Shown here one piece after another: positions 35,418-44,711 of a stretch of DNA of 64,000 nt (position 1 is the stretch's first letter; each line of letters begins with the position of its first letter). Location: NCBI RefSeq assembly GCF_009720485.1, contig NZ_CP045245.1, positions 2,914,001-2,978,000 of the forward strand. Direction: 5' to 3'. A program made the translations under genes and the position numbers. This DNA comes from Cellulomonas sp. JZ18 (GTDB taxonomy: Bacteria > Actinomycetota > Actinomycetes > Actinomycetales > Cellulomonadaceae). Below the pieces are notes generated by a model. That model was not told where the DNA came from, ran no database searches, and saw only the letters and a list, made by a program, of their open reading frames with translations.

Positions 35418-36509
35418 TCAGCCCAGGCCCAGCGCGTCGGCGATCGAGACGACGTCCGCCGAGACGCGCACGGGCACGACCTCGCCGCCGTCCGCGGTGC
35501 GCAGGGCCCACTGCGGGTCCTTGAGCCCGTGCCCCGTCACCGTGACGACGACGCGGGCACCGGCGGGCACCTCGCCCGCCTCGGCGCGCGCGAGCAGACC
35601 GGCGACGCCCGCCGCGGACGCCGGCTCGACGAAGACGCCGACCTCGGCGGACAGCACGCGGTGCGCGGCGAGGATCTGCTCGTCGGTGACCGCGGCGATG
35701 ACACCGCCGGACACGTCGCGGGCCTCCTCGGCCTGCTGCCAGGACGCCGGGTTCCCGATCCGGATCGCCGTCGCGATGGTCTCGGGGTGGTCGATCGGGT
35801 GCCCCGCGACGATCGGCGCGGCGCCCGCGGCCTGGTAGCCCCACATGACCGGCGTGCGCGTCGCCACGGCGGGCAGGGACGCCCCCGCGTCGAGGCCCGC
35901 GTACTCGCGGTACCCCTTCCAGTACGCGGTGATGTTGCCCGCGTTGCCGACGGGCAGGACGTGCACGTCGGGCGCGTCGCCCAGCGCGTCGACGACCTCG
36001 AACGCGGCGGTCTTCTGCCCCTCGATCCGGTCGGGGTTGACCGAGTTCACGAGCTCGACCGGGTACGCCTCGGCGAGCTTGCGCGCGGCGATCAGGCAGT
36101 CGTCGAAGTTGCCGTCGACCTGCAGCAGCCGTGCGCCGTGGGCGATGGCCTGCGAGAGCTTGCCCATCGCGATCTTGCCGTCCGGCACGAGCACCGCGCA
36201 CAGCATGCCGGCGCGGGTGGCGTACGCCGCCGCCGACGCGGACGTGTTGCCCGTCGACGCGCACACGACGGCCTGCGCGCCGCGCGCGGCCGCGGCCGAC
36301 ATCGCGGTCGTCATGCCGCGGTCCTTGAACGACCCGGTGGGGTTCATCCCCTCGACCTTGAGGAACACCTCGGCGCCCGTGCGCTGCGACAGCACCGGCG
36401 CCGGCACGAGGGGCGTGCCGCCCTCGCCGAGCGTGACGACCCGCTCCTGGACGTGGGCGGGCAGGCGGTCGGCGTACTCGGCGATGACGCCGCGCCACTG
36501 GTGGGCCAT
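35418..36509 (-). CDS. thrC: Threonine synthase
   Basis: 363 aa, PLP fold type II. The PLP Lys is in [15 protein letters not shown] and the phosphate-binding loop is [16 protein letters not shown]. It converts O-phosphohomoserine to threonine. This is the short actinobacterial form. Middle gene of hom-thrC-thrB. Confidence 0.97.
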   Translation of the reverse strand: MAHQWRGVIAEYADRLPAHVQERVVTLGEGGTPLVPAPVLSQRTGAEVFLKVEGMNPTGSFKDRGMTTAMSAAAARGAQAVVCASTGNTSASAAAYATRAGMLCAVLVPDGKIAMGKLSQAIAHGARLLQVDGNFDDCLIAARKLAEAYPVELVNSVNPDRIEGQKTAAFEVVDALGDAPDVHVLPVGNAGNITAYWKGYREYAGLDAGASLPAVATRTPVMWGYQAAGAAPIVAGHPIDHPETIATAIRIGNPASWQQAEEARDVSGGVIAAVTDEQILAAHRVLSAEVGVFVEPASAAGVAGLLARAEAGEVPAGARVVVTVTGHGLKDPQWALRTADGGEVVPVRVSADVVSIADALGLG

Positions 36510-36563
36510 GGACGGTCCTCGGTTCTCCCCCGGTCGCTGTCGGGGGCTCGCAGGTGCGGAGGG

Positions 36564-37874
36564 TCAGAGCACGGGCAGGACGGACACCACGCGGTGCACC
36601 ACGTCGAGCGCGGCGACGGCCTCGACGGTCGCGCGCAGCGCGCGCTCCGGGGCCGTGTGCGTCGTGATGACGAGCGTCGCGACGCCGTCCGCGTCCGCGT
36701 CGGCGGGCGGCGTCTGGCGCACGGCCTCGATCGACACGTCCTGCGCGGCGAGCTCGGCCGCGACGCGTGCGAGCACGCCCGGCCGGTCGGCGACCTCGAG
36801 GCGGACCTGGCAGCGCGTGCGGGCGTCCCCCGCGTCGAGGACGGGCAGCGCGGCGTACGACGACTCGACCGGCCCCTTGCCGCCCAGCACGCGGTGGCGC
36901 GCGACGGACACCAGGTCACCGAGCACCGCGGAGGAGGTCGGCGCACCGCCCGCCCCGCGGCCGTAGAACATGAGCTCGCCCGCGGCCTCGGCCTCGACGA
37001 ACACCGCGTTGTACGCACCGCGCACACCGGCGAGCGGGTGGGCGGCCGGCACCAGGGCGGGGTGCACGCGGACGAGCACACCGGCACCGTCGGCGGCGCG
37101 CTCGGCGACCGCGAGCAGCTTCACGACGTGCCCGGTGCGGGCGGCCCACGCGACGTCCTCGGCGGTCACGCCCGTGATGCCGGTGCGGTCCACGTCGTCG
37201 AGCCCGACGCGGGTGTGGAACGCGAGCGAGGCGAGGATCGCGGCCTTCGCGGCGGCGTCGTACCCCTCGACGTCGGCGGTCGGGTCGGCCTCCGCGTAGC
37301 CCAGCGCCTGCGCCTCGCGCACCGCCGCGTCGAGGTCCAGGTCGTCCGTGGCCATGCGGTCGAGCACGTAGTTGGTCGTGCCGTTGACGATGCCGAGCAC
37401 GCGCTGCACCGTGTCGCCCGCGAGGGACTCGCGCACCGGGCGCACGATGGGGATCGCCCCGGCCACCGCGGCCTCGAAGTACAGGTCGACGCCCGCGGCG
37501 TCCGCCGCCGCGTACAGCGTCGGACCGTCCTGGGCGAGCAGGGCCTTGTTCGCGGTGACGACCGACGCGCCGTGCTCGACGGCCCGCAGCAGCAGGGCGC
37601 GCGCCGGCTCGACGCCGCCCATCAGCTCCACGACGACGTCGGCCTTCTCGACGAGGGCGGAGGCGTCCGCGGTCAGCAGCGCGCGGTCCACCACGGGGTC
37701 GCGCGGCGCGTCGACGTCGCGCACGGCCACGCCCACGAGCTCGAGCGGCGCGCCGACGCGGGCGGCGAGCTCGTCCGCCTCCGTCACCAGGCGGCGCACG
37801 ACCTCCGTGCCGACGACGCCGCAGCCGAGGACGGCGACGCGCAGGGACGGGTGGGCGGACGACGGGTGCGGCAC
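36564..37874 (-). CDS. hom: Homoserine dehydrogenase
   Basis: 436 aa, GTG start. The NAD(P) loop is VAVLGCGVVGTEVVRRL, the catalytic region has GIVNGTTNYVLDRM and EGYDAAAKAAILASLAFH, and a C-terminal ACT domain (about 350-436) provides threonine feedback. It reduces aspartate semialdehyde at the Met/Thr branch. First gene of the threonine operon, 136 nt after lysA. Confidence 0.97.
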   Translation of the reverse strand: MPHPSSAHPSLRVAVLGCGVVGTEVVRRLVTEADELAARVGAPLELVGVAVRDVDAPRDPVVDRALLTADASALVEKADVVVELMGGVEPARALLLRAVEHGASVVTANKALLAQDGPTLYAAADAAGVDLYFEAAVAGAIPIVRPVRESLAGDTVQRVLGIVNGTTNYVLDRMATDDLDLDAAVREAQALGYAEADPTADVEGYDAAAKAAILASLAFHTRVGLDDVDRTGITGVTAEDVAWAARTGHVVKLLAVAERAADGAGVLVRVHPALVPAAHPLAGVRGAYNAVFVEAEAAGELMFYGRGAGGAPTSSAVLGDLVSVARHRVLGGKGPVESSYAALPVLDAGDARTRCQVRLEVADRPGVLARVAAELAAQDVSIEAVRQTPPADADADGVATLVITTHTAPERALRATVEAVAALDVVHRVVSVLPVL

Positions 37875-38010
37875 GTCTGCTGCCTCTCGGTGGTCGGACG
37901 GGACGGACGCGGGTGCGCCCCGGACGCGCGGGCGGGCGTGGCCCGGCCCGGGCGGTCCTCAGGATAGGGGTGCCGCGCGCGGGCCCGTCCGGGTGTCCAG
38001 GGCGGCCGGC

Positions 38011-39396
38011 TCAGTCCGGGCAGACGTCGAGGGCGAGCAGGTCCTCGACGGTCTCGCGCCGCACGAGCACACGGGAGGCGCCGTCGCGCACGGCGACGAC
38101 GGGCGGGCGCGTGAGCATGTTGTAGTTCGAGGCCATCGCCCGGCCGTACGCGCCCGTGGCGGGGACCGCGAGCAGGTCGCCCGCCCGCACGTCGCCCGGC
38201 AGCCGCACCTCGTGCACCACGATGTCGCCGCTCTCGCAGTGCTTGCCGACGACGCGCGCGAGCACCGGCTCGGCGTCCGACGCGCGGCCGACGACCTCCG
38301 CGTGGTACGCCGCGCCGTACAGGGCGGGACGGATGTTGTCGCTCATGCCGCCGTCGACCGACACGTACGTGCGCACGCGGCCGTCGTCGAGCCGCACGGG
38401 CTTCACGGTCCCGACCCGGTACAGCGTGAGGCCGGCGGGGCCGACGATCGCGCGGCCGGGCTCGATCGACAGGCGCGGCACGTCGGTGCCGAGCTCCTGC
38501 GCCGCGGCGGCCACGGCCCCGACGACCTCGTCCGCGACGCGCACGGGGTCGACCGCCTCGTCACCGGGCAGGTACGCGATGCCGTACCCGCCGCCGAGGT
38601 CGACCTCCTCCACGAGGACGCCGGACCGCGCGGCCAGCTCGGCGCGCAGCGCGAGCACCCGGTGCGCGGCGGCCGCGAAGCCGGAGGCGTCGAGGATCTG
38701 CGAGCCGATGTGCGAGTGGAGGCCGAGCAGGTGCAGCTCGGGCCGCGCGAGCACGCGCAGCAGCGCCGTCAGCGCGGGGCTGTCGCCGCCGTCCGGGCCG
38801 GGTGCGACGGACAGCCCGAACTTCTGGTCCTCGTGCGCGGTGGAGATGAACTCGTGCCCCCCGGCGTGCACCCCGGTCGTCACGCGCACCATCACGGGCG
38901 CGGCGGGGGTGTCGCGCCCGTCGGCACGGCGCGCGGCGACGAGGTCGGCGAGGCGGTCCACCTCGACGAGCGAGTCGACGATGATCCGGCCGACGCCGGC
39001 GTCCAGGGCCGCGTGCAGCTCGCCGTCCGACTTGTTGTTCCCGTGCAGCCCGACGTGCGCGCCCGGGACGCCGGCCGCGAGCGCGACCGCGAGCTCCCCG
39101 CCGCTGGCCGTGTCGACGCCCAGGCCCTCGTCGTGCACCCAGCGCGCGACGGCCCGGGAGAGGAACGCCTTGCCGGCGTAGTAGACGTCCACGCGCGTGC
39201 CGGCGCGCGCGGCGGCCGCCTCGAACGCCTCCCGGTACGCCCGGGCGCGCGCACGCAGGTCGGCCTCGTCGAGCACGTACGCGGGCGTGCCGTGCTCGGC
39301 CGCGAGCGCGTGCACGTCGACGCCCGCGACGGCCAGGGCGCCGTCGTCGCCGCGCCGCGCACCGGTCGACCAGGGTGCGGCGGGGGCGGCGCTCAC
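38011..39396 (-). CDS. lysA: Diaminopimelate decarboxylase
   Basis: 461 aa from GTG 39396. PLP Lys in [16 protein letters not shown], the [11 protein letters not shown] phosphate site and the CESGD catalytic Cys are all present. It makes lysine from meso-DAP. Its start overlaps the argS stop as GTGA, the argS-lysA-hom-thrC-thrB order being common in actinobacteria. Confidence 0.97.
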   Translation of the reverse strand: MSAAPAAPWSTGARRGDDGALAVAGVDVHALAAEHGTPAYVLDEADLRARARAYREAFEAAAARAGTRVDVYYAGKAFLSRAVARWVHDEGLGVDTASGGELAVALAAGVPGAHVGLHGNNKSDGELHAALDAGVGRIIVDSLVEVDRLADLVAARRADGRDTPAAPVMVRVTTGVHAGGHEFISTAHEDQKFGLSVAPGPDGGDSPALTALLRVLARPELHLLGLHSHIGSQILDASGFAAAAHRVLALRAELAARSGVLVEEVDLGGGYGIAYLPGDEAVDPVRVADEVVGAVAAAAQELGTDVPRLSIEPGRAIVGPAGLTLYRVGTVKPVRLDDGRVRTYVSVDGGMSDNIRPALYGAAYHAEVVGRASDAEPVLARVVGKHCESGDIVVHEVRLPGDVRAGDLLAVPATGAYGRAMASNYNMLTRPPVVAVRDGASRVLVRRETVEDLLALDVCPD

Positions 39397-41075
39397 ATCC
39401 GCTCCGGCGCGCTCACGCCGAGCAGCGCGAGGGCGTTCGCGAGCACCTGGCGCGTGGCGTCGTTGAGCCACAGGCGCGTGCGGTGCGCGTCGGTGAGCTC
39501 CTCGTCGCCGAACGGCACGACGCGGCGCTTCTGGTCGTACCACTTGTGGTACGCGCCGGCGACGTCCTCGGCGTAGCGCGCGACGCGGTGCGGCTCGCGC
39601 AGCTCCGCGGCCTGGGCCACGACGCGCGGGAAGTCCGCGAGCAGGCCGAGCAGGACCGACTCCGACTCGTGGTCGAGCAGCGACGCGTCGAACCCGTCCT
39701 CGCGGCGCACGCCCGCCTCGGCGGCGTTGCGGGCGACGGCAGCCGTGCGCGCGTGCGCGTACTGCACGTAGTAGACGGGGTTCTCGTTCGTCGCACGCGT
39801 GAGCAGGTCGAGGTCGAGGTCGATCTGCTGGTCGCTCGAGGAGCGCGCGAGCGCGTACCGGGCGGCGTCCACGCCGACGGCGTCGACGAGGTCGTCGATG
39901 GTCACGACCGTGCCCGCGCGCTTGCTCATGCGCACCGGCTGCCCGTCCTTGACGAGGTTGACGAGCTGCCCGATGAGCAGCTCGAGGTGCACGTGCGGGG
40001 TGTCGCCGAACGCCGCGCAGACGGCCATCATGCGGCCCACGTACCCGTGGTGGTCGGAGCCGAGCATGATGACGACGCGGTCGAAGCCGCGCTCGCGCTT
40101 GTCGAGGTAGTACGCGATGTCGCCCGCGATGTAGGCGGCCTGGCCGTCGGACTTGATGACGACGCGGTCCTTGTCGTCGCCGAAGTCGGTCGTGCGCAGC
40201 CACGTGGCACCGTCGGCCTCGTACATGTGGCCGGACGCGCGCAGCCGTGCGATCGCCCGCTCGACGGCGCCCGACTCGTGCAGCGAGTCCTCGTGGAAGT
40301 AGACGTCGAACTCGACGCCGAACTCGCGCAGCGACGCCTTGATCTCGTCGAACATGAGCTCGACGCCGCGGGCGCGGAACGCCTCCACCGCCGCCGCGTC
40401 GTCGAGCGTGCGCGGGTCGGGCTCCCCCGCCGCGGCCGCGTCGGCGAGGATCCGCTCGGCGATGTCGGCGATGTACTGGCCGCCGTAGCCGTCCTCGGGC
40501 GCCTCCTCGCCGCGGGCCCGCGCGAGCAGCGAGCGCGCGAACCGGTCGATCTGCGCGCCGTGGTCGTTGAAGTAGTACTCGCGCGTGACCTGGGCACCCG
40601 ACGCCTCGAGGACGCGGGCGAGGCTGTCGCCGACGGCCGCCCAGCGGACGCCGCCGATGTGGATCGGCCCCGTCGGGTTCGCCGAGACGAACTCGAGGTT
40701 GACCCTGACGCCGTCGAACGACGCGTTGCGCCCGTAGGCGGTGCCCTGCTCGACGACCGAGCGCGCCAGCTCGCCCGCGGCGGCGGCGTCGAGGCGGATG
40801 TTGAGGAACCCCGGGCCAGCGACCTCGACCGCGGCCACGCCCGGCACGTCCGCGAGCCGGCGCGCCAGCTCCTCCGCGAACGCGCGGGGGTTCGTGCCGG
40901 CCTTCTTCGCCAGCTGCAGCGCGACGTTCGTCGCCCAGTCCCCGTGCTCGCGCTGCCGGGGGCGCTCGAGGTGCACACGGTCCGGGACCGCCGCCGGGTC
41001 GAGGGCGAACGTGCCGTCGTCGACGGCGTGCACGAGGGCGCCGCGCAGGGCGTCGGCGAGCTGGTCGGGAGTCAC
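39393..41075 (-). CDS. argS: Arginyl-tRNA synthetase
   Basis: 560 aa, class Ia, GTG start. The HIGH-like signature is [20 protein letters not shown], the KMSKS-like loop is [13 protein letters not shown], and a C-terminal anticodon-binding domain ends in [14 protein letters not shown]. It charges the tRNA-Arg species, one of which is encoded at 42017. Confidence 0.97.
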   Translation of the reverse strand: MTPDQLADALRGALVHAVDDGTFALDPAAVPDRVHLERPRQREHGDWATNVALQLAKKAGTNPRAFAEELARRLADVPGVAAVEVAGPGFLNIRLDAAAAGELARSVVEQGTAYGRNASFDGVRVNLEFVSANPTGPIHIGGVRWAAVGDSLARVLEASGAQVTREYYFNDHGAQIDRFARSLLARARGEEAPEDGYGGQYIADIAERILADAAAAGEPDPRTLDDAAAVEAFRARGVELMFDEIKASLREFGVEFDVYFHEDSLHESGAVERAIARLRASGHMYEADGATWLRTTDFGDDKDRVVIKSDGQAAYIAGDIAYYLDKRERGFDRVVIMLGSDHHGYVGRMMAVCAAFGDTPHVHLELLIGQLVNLVKDGQPVRMSKRAGTVVTIDDLVDAVGVDAARYALARSSSDQQIDLDLDLLTRATNENPVYYVQYAHARTAAVARNAAEAGVRREDGFDASLLDHESESVLLGLLADFPRVVAQAAELREPHRVARYAEDVAGAYHKWYDQKRRVVPFGDEELTDAHRTRLWLNDATRQVLANALALLGVSAPERM

Positions 41076-41280
41076 CCCCGGATCCTACCGAGGGCGTCCG
41101 ACCGGACCCGAGCCGGTTCGCCCCCGGCGGACGGTGACGCGGGGCACGCCCGGGCGGCCCCCCGGACGGGGGTCTGGTCTGCGCCCGGTCGGACGTGTTG
41201 ACTGCAACCCCACACCTCCGGGTCCCCCGCCGGCGCCGTCGTCGGCTCCCGTCCGCACCCCCACGAGGAGGCCGCCGCCG

Positions 41281-41934
41281 ATGGCGCGTCGCACCGGACT
41301 CATCGACACCGCCGTCGACGCGCTCCGGTCCCGCATCGCCTCCGGGCAGTGGCCGGTCGGCTCGCGGATCCCGCCCGAGCCCGCGCTCGTGGAGCTGCTC
41401 GGGGTCGGCCGCAACACCGTCCGCGAGGCCGTGCAGTCGCTCGTGCACGCCGGCCTGCTCGAGCGCCGGCAGGGCTCCGGGACGTACGTGCTGTCGGCGT
41501 CCGAGCTCGCGGTCACGATGAGCCGGCAGATCGCGGACGCGCGCCAGCGCGACGTCGTCGAGGTGCGCCGGGCGCTCGAGATCGAGGCGGCACGCCTGGC
41601 GGCGCACCGGCGCACGGCGACCGACGTCTCCGAGCTGCTGCGGCACCGCGACGCGCGCGCCGACGCGTACCGGGCCGGGGACCTCGACCGCATGGTCGCG
41701 ACCGACCTCGCGCTGCACCGCACGATCGTGCGCACCGCCGGCAACCCCGTCCTGCGCTCGCTCTACGACAACCTGCTCGACGCGATCGGCGAGAACATCC
41801 GGTTCAACTTCGTCACCGACGCGCACGGGCACGACTCGCACGACGGACTCGTCGAGGCGATCGTCGCCGGGGACGAGGCGCGGGCCGTGGCCGAGACGTC
41901 CGGGTACCTGTCCGCGCTCGTCGGCGACCGCTGA
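41281..41934 (+). CDS. FadR-type GntR-family regulator
   Basis: 217 aa, ATG behind GAGGAGG. An N-terminal winged helix-turn-helix (IDTAVDALRSRIASGQWPVGSRIPPEPALVELLGVGRNTVREAVQSLVHAGLLERRQGSGTYV region, residues 8-70) precedes an all-helical FCD effector domain. That domain has metal-site His residues in ATDLALHRTIVRTAGN and GHDSHDGLVEAI. No target operon is adjacent: argS is divergent and a tRNA follows. Ligand unknown. Confidence 0.9.
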   Translation: MARRTGLIDTAVDALRSRIASGQWPVGSRIPPEPALVELLGVGRNTVREAVQSLVHAGLLERRQGSGTYVLSASELAVTMSRQIADARQRDVVEVRRALEIEAARLAAHRRTATDVSELLRHRDARADAYRAGDLDRMVATDLALHRTIVRTAGNPVLRSLYDNLLDAIGENIRFNFVTDAHGHDSHDGLVEAIVAGDEARAVAETSGYLSALVGDR

Positions 41935-41946
41935 GCCGGCGTCGTC

Positions 41947-41977
41947 GTGACGTAGCACGCCAGCGTGCTGGTAGTCT
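41947..41977 (+). promoter_or_regulatory. Candidate promoter of tRNA-Arg
   Basis: GTGACG (41947-41952) and TAGTCT (41972-41977) are separated by 19 nt. Transcription would begin about 30 nt before the tRNA. The spacer contains the hairpin below. Confidence 0.4.
41954..41969 (+). terminator. Hairpin after the GntR gene
   Basis: AGCACGC-CA-GCGTGCT is a perfect inverted repeat 19 nt after the GntR stop. The 2-nt loop is tight, so an operator dyad inside the tRNA promoter is an alternative. Confidence 0.4.
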
Positions 41978-42016
41978 CGGGGATCGCGTCGACGGCCTCG
42001 TGCCGGCGCACGCCGC

Positions 42017-42092
42017 GCGCCCGTAGCTCAGCGGATAGAGCGTCTGCCTCCGGAGCAGAAGGTCGAAGGTTCGAATCCTTTCGGGCGCACCA
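42017..42092 (+). tRNA. tRNA-Arg, anticodon CCG
   Basis: 76 nt including an encoded CCA. Acceptor stem GCGCCCG/CGGGCGC, D-arm GCTC-GAGC, anticodon stem TCTGC/GCAGA with loop CTCCGGA, and T-arm with TTCGAAT are all intact. It reads CGG. Confidence 0.97.
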
Positions 42093-42100
42093 GCGCCACG

Positions 42101-42130
42101 AGCCGTCCTGCTCCCGCGAGCAGGGCGGCT
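42101..42130 (+). terminator. Terminator of tRNA-Arg
   Basis: AGCCG-T-CCTGCTC, loop CCGC, GAGCAGG-G-CGGCT forms a long stem with one T/G pair, 8 nt after the CCA end. Confidence 0.8.
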
Positions 42131-42165
42131 CGCGGCGTCCCGGGGCCAGCCCGACCGGAGGGGCG

Positions 42166-42678
42166 GGAGTCACCGACGTCGCCGAGCTGTCCGAGGAGCA
42201 GGTGGCTCCTGCCGAGCAGCTTCTCCTGTCCCTGGTGGCGGCACCGGCCGACGCGCTGAGCGTCGACTCCCCAGCGACGCTCGCTCAGCTCCAAGGTCAG
42301 CTGAGAGCCGACCTGGGAGCCTACGGCCGTCAGATGCTCGTCCTCGCGATCGGGGCGGGGGCAGGCCTGACGGCGGTTGTCGTCCTGGCGGACGTCCTCA
42401 TCCGACGGGCTGCCCTCGGGCGTCGTCGGGCCCTGGGGTGCTCCCGGTCTGCGCTGACGGCGCTGGTGCTGCTGCGCAGCCTCTACGCCGTCACGGCGGA
42501 CATCGTGACCGGCTGCGCAGCAGCGAGCATGGCCGCGAACGCGTGGGGCGCGCCGATCCCACTCGCCTTCACGGCTGCGACGGCGACCCTGGCAGTCCTG
42601 GCCACCCTCGCGGCGACGATGCCGCCCGCGCTCGCGGCCGCGCTGCGCGACCCGCTCGCCGTCCTGCGCACTCCCTGA
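42166..42678 (+). pseudogene. 5'-truncated FtsX-type ABC permease remnant
   Basis: The visible part (up to about 171 codons) matches only the C-terminal end of MacB/FtsX permeases. A short extracytoplasmic piece ends in LAQLQGQLRADLGAYGRQM. The last membrane domain follows, with ADVLIRRAALGRRRALGCSRSALTALVLL, and then the terminal RDPLAVLRTP. The N-terminal membrane segment and most of the periplasmic domain are missing. A GTG at 42202 with GAGGAG three bases before it could still express about 158 aa. It begins 35-70 nt after the tRNA terminator, so it may be scar tissue of an insertion or deletion at the tRNA locus (inference). Confidence 0.65.
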
Positions 42679-42782
42679 AGGGCTTCGAGCACGACGCAGG
42701 CAGACCGGTCCGGGCCCCCGCGCACACGTGGCGCGCGCCCGATTCGCGGTACATGCGCCGAACGCACCGTTATGGTGAGCCC

Positions 42783-42986
42783 ATGAGTGAGCCAGGGAAG
42801 TCTCGCGCCGACGCTGCCGCCACCATCGCGCTCTTCGTCGTCATCCTCCTCGTCAGCGTGGTGCTGGCCGTGGTGAGCGACCTGAACGCCGTGGCGCGCG
42901 GGGTCGTCGCGGTCGCCGCCGGCATCGTCGCGGCGGGTGTCACCTTCGCGCTGGTGAACCGGCGCAGGAACGCAGGCCGCGACTGA
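42783..42986 (+). CDS. Small two-helix membrane protein, unknown function
   Basis: 67 aa from ATG 42783. Two hydrophobic segments (TIALFVVILLVSVVLAVVS and GVVAVAAGIVAAGVTFALV) are separated by a short loop, with a basic C-terminus NRRRNAGRD. No Shine-Dalgarno is seen, but TTATGGT 7-13 nt before the ATG could be a -10 box of a leaderless mRNA. It converges on the ABC permease with a 10-nt gap. I do not recognise a family. Confidence 0.55.
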   Translation: MSEPGKSRADAAATIALFVVILLVSVVLAVVSDLNAVARGVVAVAAGIVAAGVTFALVNRRRNAGRD

Positions 42987-42996
42987 GGCGGAGTCG

Positions 42997-43812
42997 TCAG
43001 CAGTCCTGGCGGCGGAACAGCGGGACGGCCAGCGCGGCTGCCGCAACGCACCAGGCCGCGAGGCCGGCGAAGCCCAGGAGCACGCGGCCGAGCCCCGTGG
43101 CGGGAACCGTGGAGGCGCCGGCGGCCTGCATCAACAGCGAGCTCGGCAGGCCGTAGGACACCCGCTCGCTCACCGTCGCCATCGCAGCCGGCGCCACCAC
43201 GGGCACGACCGCCAGCGCGAGCGGCACGAGCAGGGTCAGCGCGACGAACAGGAGTGCCGCGGAGGTCGGCCGGCGAGCCACGGTCGCCGTCAGCGCCGCG
43301 AACAGTGCGAAGAGCCCGGACGCGCACGCGGCGACGACGAGCCCCAGGATCGCGGTGCCGACAGCCCCCGGCACCGACCCGTGCAGCACGAGCCCGATCG
43401 CCGCGGGCAACCCGGCGGCAGCAAGGGCGCCGACGGCGCCGATCGCCGTCGGCGCGGCGAGGCGGGCGACCAGCAGACGACGCCGATCGGGGACGAGCAG
43501 CAGGGACGTCGCCAGCATGCCGCTCGGGAGGTCGCGCGCGAGGTGCAGCACGGTCGCGACCGCGATCCACAGCGCGGACACGACGGCGGCCACCTCGATC
43601 GGCAGCGTGACGGACAGCGAGCTGCCCTCGGCACCCTGCGCGAAGTAGCCGACGAGCATCGACGTGCCGAACCCGGCCGCGGCACCGATCACCACCCCCA
43701 CCCCTGCGCTGGTCCGCATCCCCCCACCCGCCATGGCGCGGCGGAGCTCGGCGACGACCACCTGCCCCAGCCCCTGCTCGCGCCTCGCGCGCGCGACAGC
43801 CTCTGCGCTCAC
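42997..43812 (-). CDS. ABC-2-like permease of the putative bacteriocin cluster
   Basis: 271 aa from GTG 43812. An N-terminal cytoplasmic segment (VVVAELRRAMAGGGMRTS) precedes six hydrophobic helices. The layout is that of ABC-2-type permeases paired with a single-domain ATPase. The GTGA overlap with the ATPase gene makes the partnership firm. In leaderless bacteriocin loci such a pair pumps the peptide out or confers self-protection. Last gene of the cluster. Confidence 0.8.
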   Translation of the reverse strand: MSAEAVARARREQGLGQVVVAELRRAMAGGGMRTSAGVGVVIGAAAGFGTSMLVGYFAQGAEGSSLSVTLPIEVAAVVSALWIAVATVLHLARDLPSGMLATSLLLVPDRRRLLVARLAAPTAIGAVGALAAAGLPAAIGLVLHGSVPGAVGTAILGLVVAACASGLFALFAALTATVARRPTSAALLFVALTLLVPLALAVVPVVAPAAMATVSERVSYGLPSSLLMQAAGASTVPATGLGRVLLGFAGLAAWCVAAAALAVPLFRRQDC

Positions 43813-44711
43813 CGCTGACCTCCCTGGCCGCCCGCCGTCTGCGCGACGGCGTCGAAGTACGTCTCCTCGAGCGTGCGGGTCAGCACGCTGAGGTGGGACA
43901 AGCCGGCGGACGTCGCGAAGGCGACCCGACCGACGTCGCGCGCGCAGGCACCGTGGACGACTGCGCCCTGGGCGTACGGCTCGTGCCGGAAGCCGGCCAC
44001 GTCGAGGGCGACGACGACCTCGGCGAGGTCCTCGGACTCGACGTAGACGACCCGCTCCCGCCCGGCGACGAGCGACTCGAGTGGCCCCTGGCGCACGACG
44101 CGCCCGTCGACGAGGACCACGACGGCGTCGGCCACCATGGACAGCTCGCTCATGAGGTGGGACGAGAGGAGCACGGCCGTACCTGCGCGCGCGGCGTCGG
44201 TCACGACCCGCCGCAGCCACACGATCCCGTCGGGGTCGAGCCCGTTGACGGGCTCGTCCAGGACGAGGTTCCGAGGGCTGCCGAGCAGTGCAGCCGCGAT
44301 GCCGAGGCGTTGCCGCATCCCGAGCGAGAACGTGCGCACGCGGTGCCGCCGCTCGCCCGCCAGTCCGACACGCTCGAGCGCTCGGTCGATCTCCGTCCGC
44401 GGCACGCCCTGTACGTCACAGACGTACCCCAGGTAGGCGCCCGCGGTGACGTGCCCCGGGATCCACTCGGCGGAGAGCATCGTGCCGAGCACCGCGCCCG
44501 GGTCGGACGCCGCGGCGTACGGCGCGCCGTCGACGCGCACCGACCCACCGGTAGGTTCGACGACCCCGGCGACGATCTTCAGGAGGGTCGACTTCCCCGC
44601 ACCGTTGGGTCCGACGAAACCCGTCACGGCGCCGTCGGGTACCTCGAACGACACGCGGTCCAACGCCAGCTTGCCGGGGTACTGCTTCGACACCCCGTCG
44701 ACCTCGATCAC
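43809..44711 (-). CDS. ABC transporter ATP-binding protein of the putative bacteriocin cluster
   Basis: 300 aa from GTG 44711, AGGAG ten bases upstream. Walker A is GPNGAGKST, the signature is FSLGMRQRLGIA, Walker B is NLVLDEPVNGLDPDG, and the switch His is in LLSSHLMSEL. This is the BcrA/NatA-like class used in peptide-antibiotic immunity exporters. It overlaps the PH-domain gene and the permease by 4 nt on each side. Confidence 0.92.
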   Translation of the reverse strand: MIEVDGVSKQYPGKLALDRVSFEVPDGAVTGFVGPNGAGKSTLLKIVAGVVEPTGGSVRVDGAPYAAASDPGAVLGTMLSAEWIPGHVTAGAYLGYVCDVQGVPRTEIDRALERVGLAGERRHRVRTFSLGMRQRLGIAAALLGSPRNLVLDEPVNGLDPDGIVWLRRVVTDAARAGTAVLLSSHLMSELSMVADAVVVLVDGRVVRQGPLESLVAGRERVVYVESEDLAEVVVALDVAGFRHEPYAQGAVVHGACARDVGRVAFATSAGLSHLSVLTRTLEETYFDAVAQTAGGQGGQR

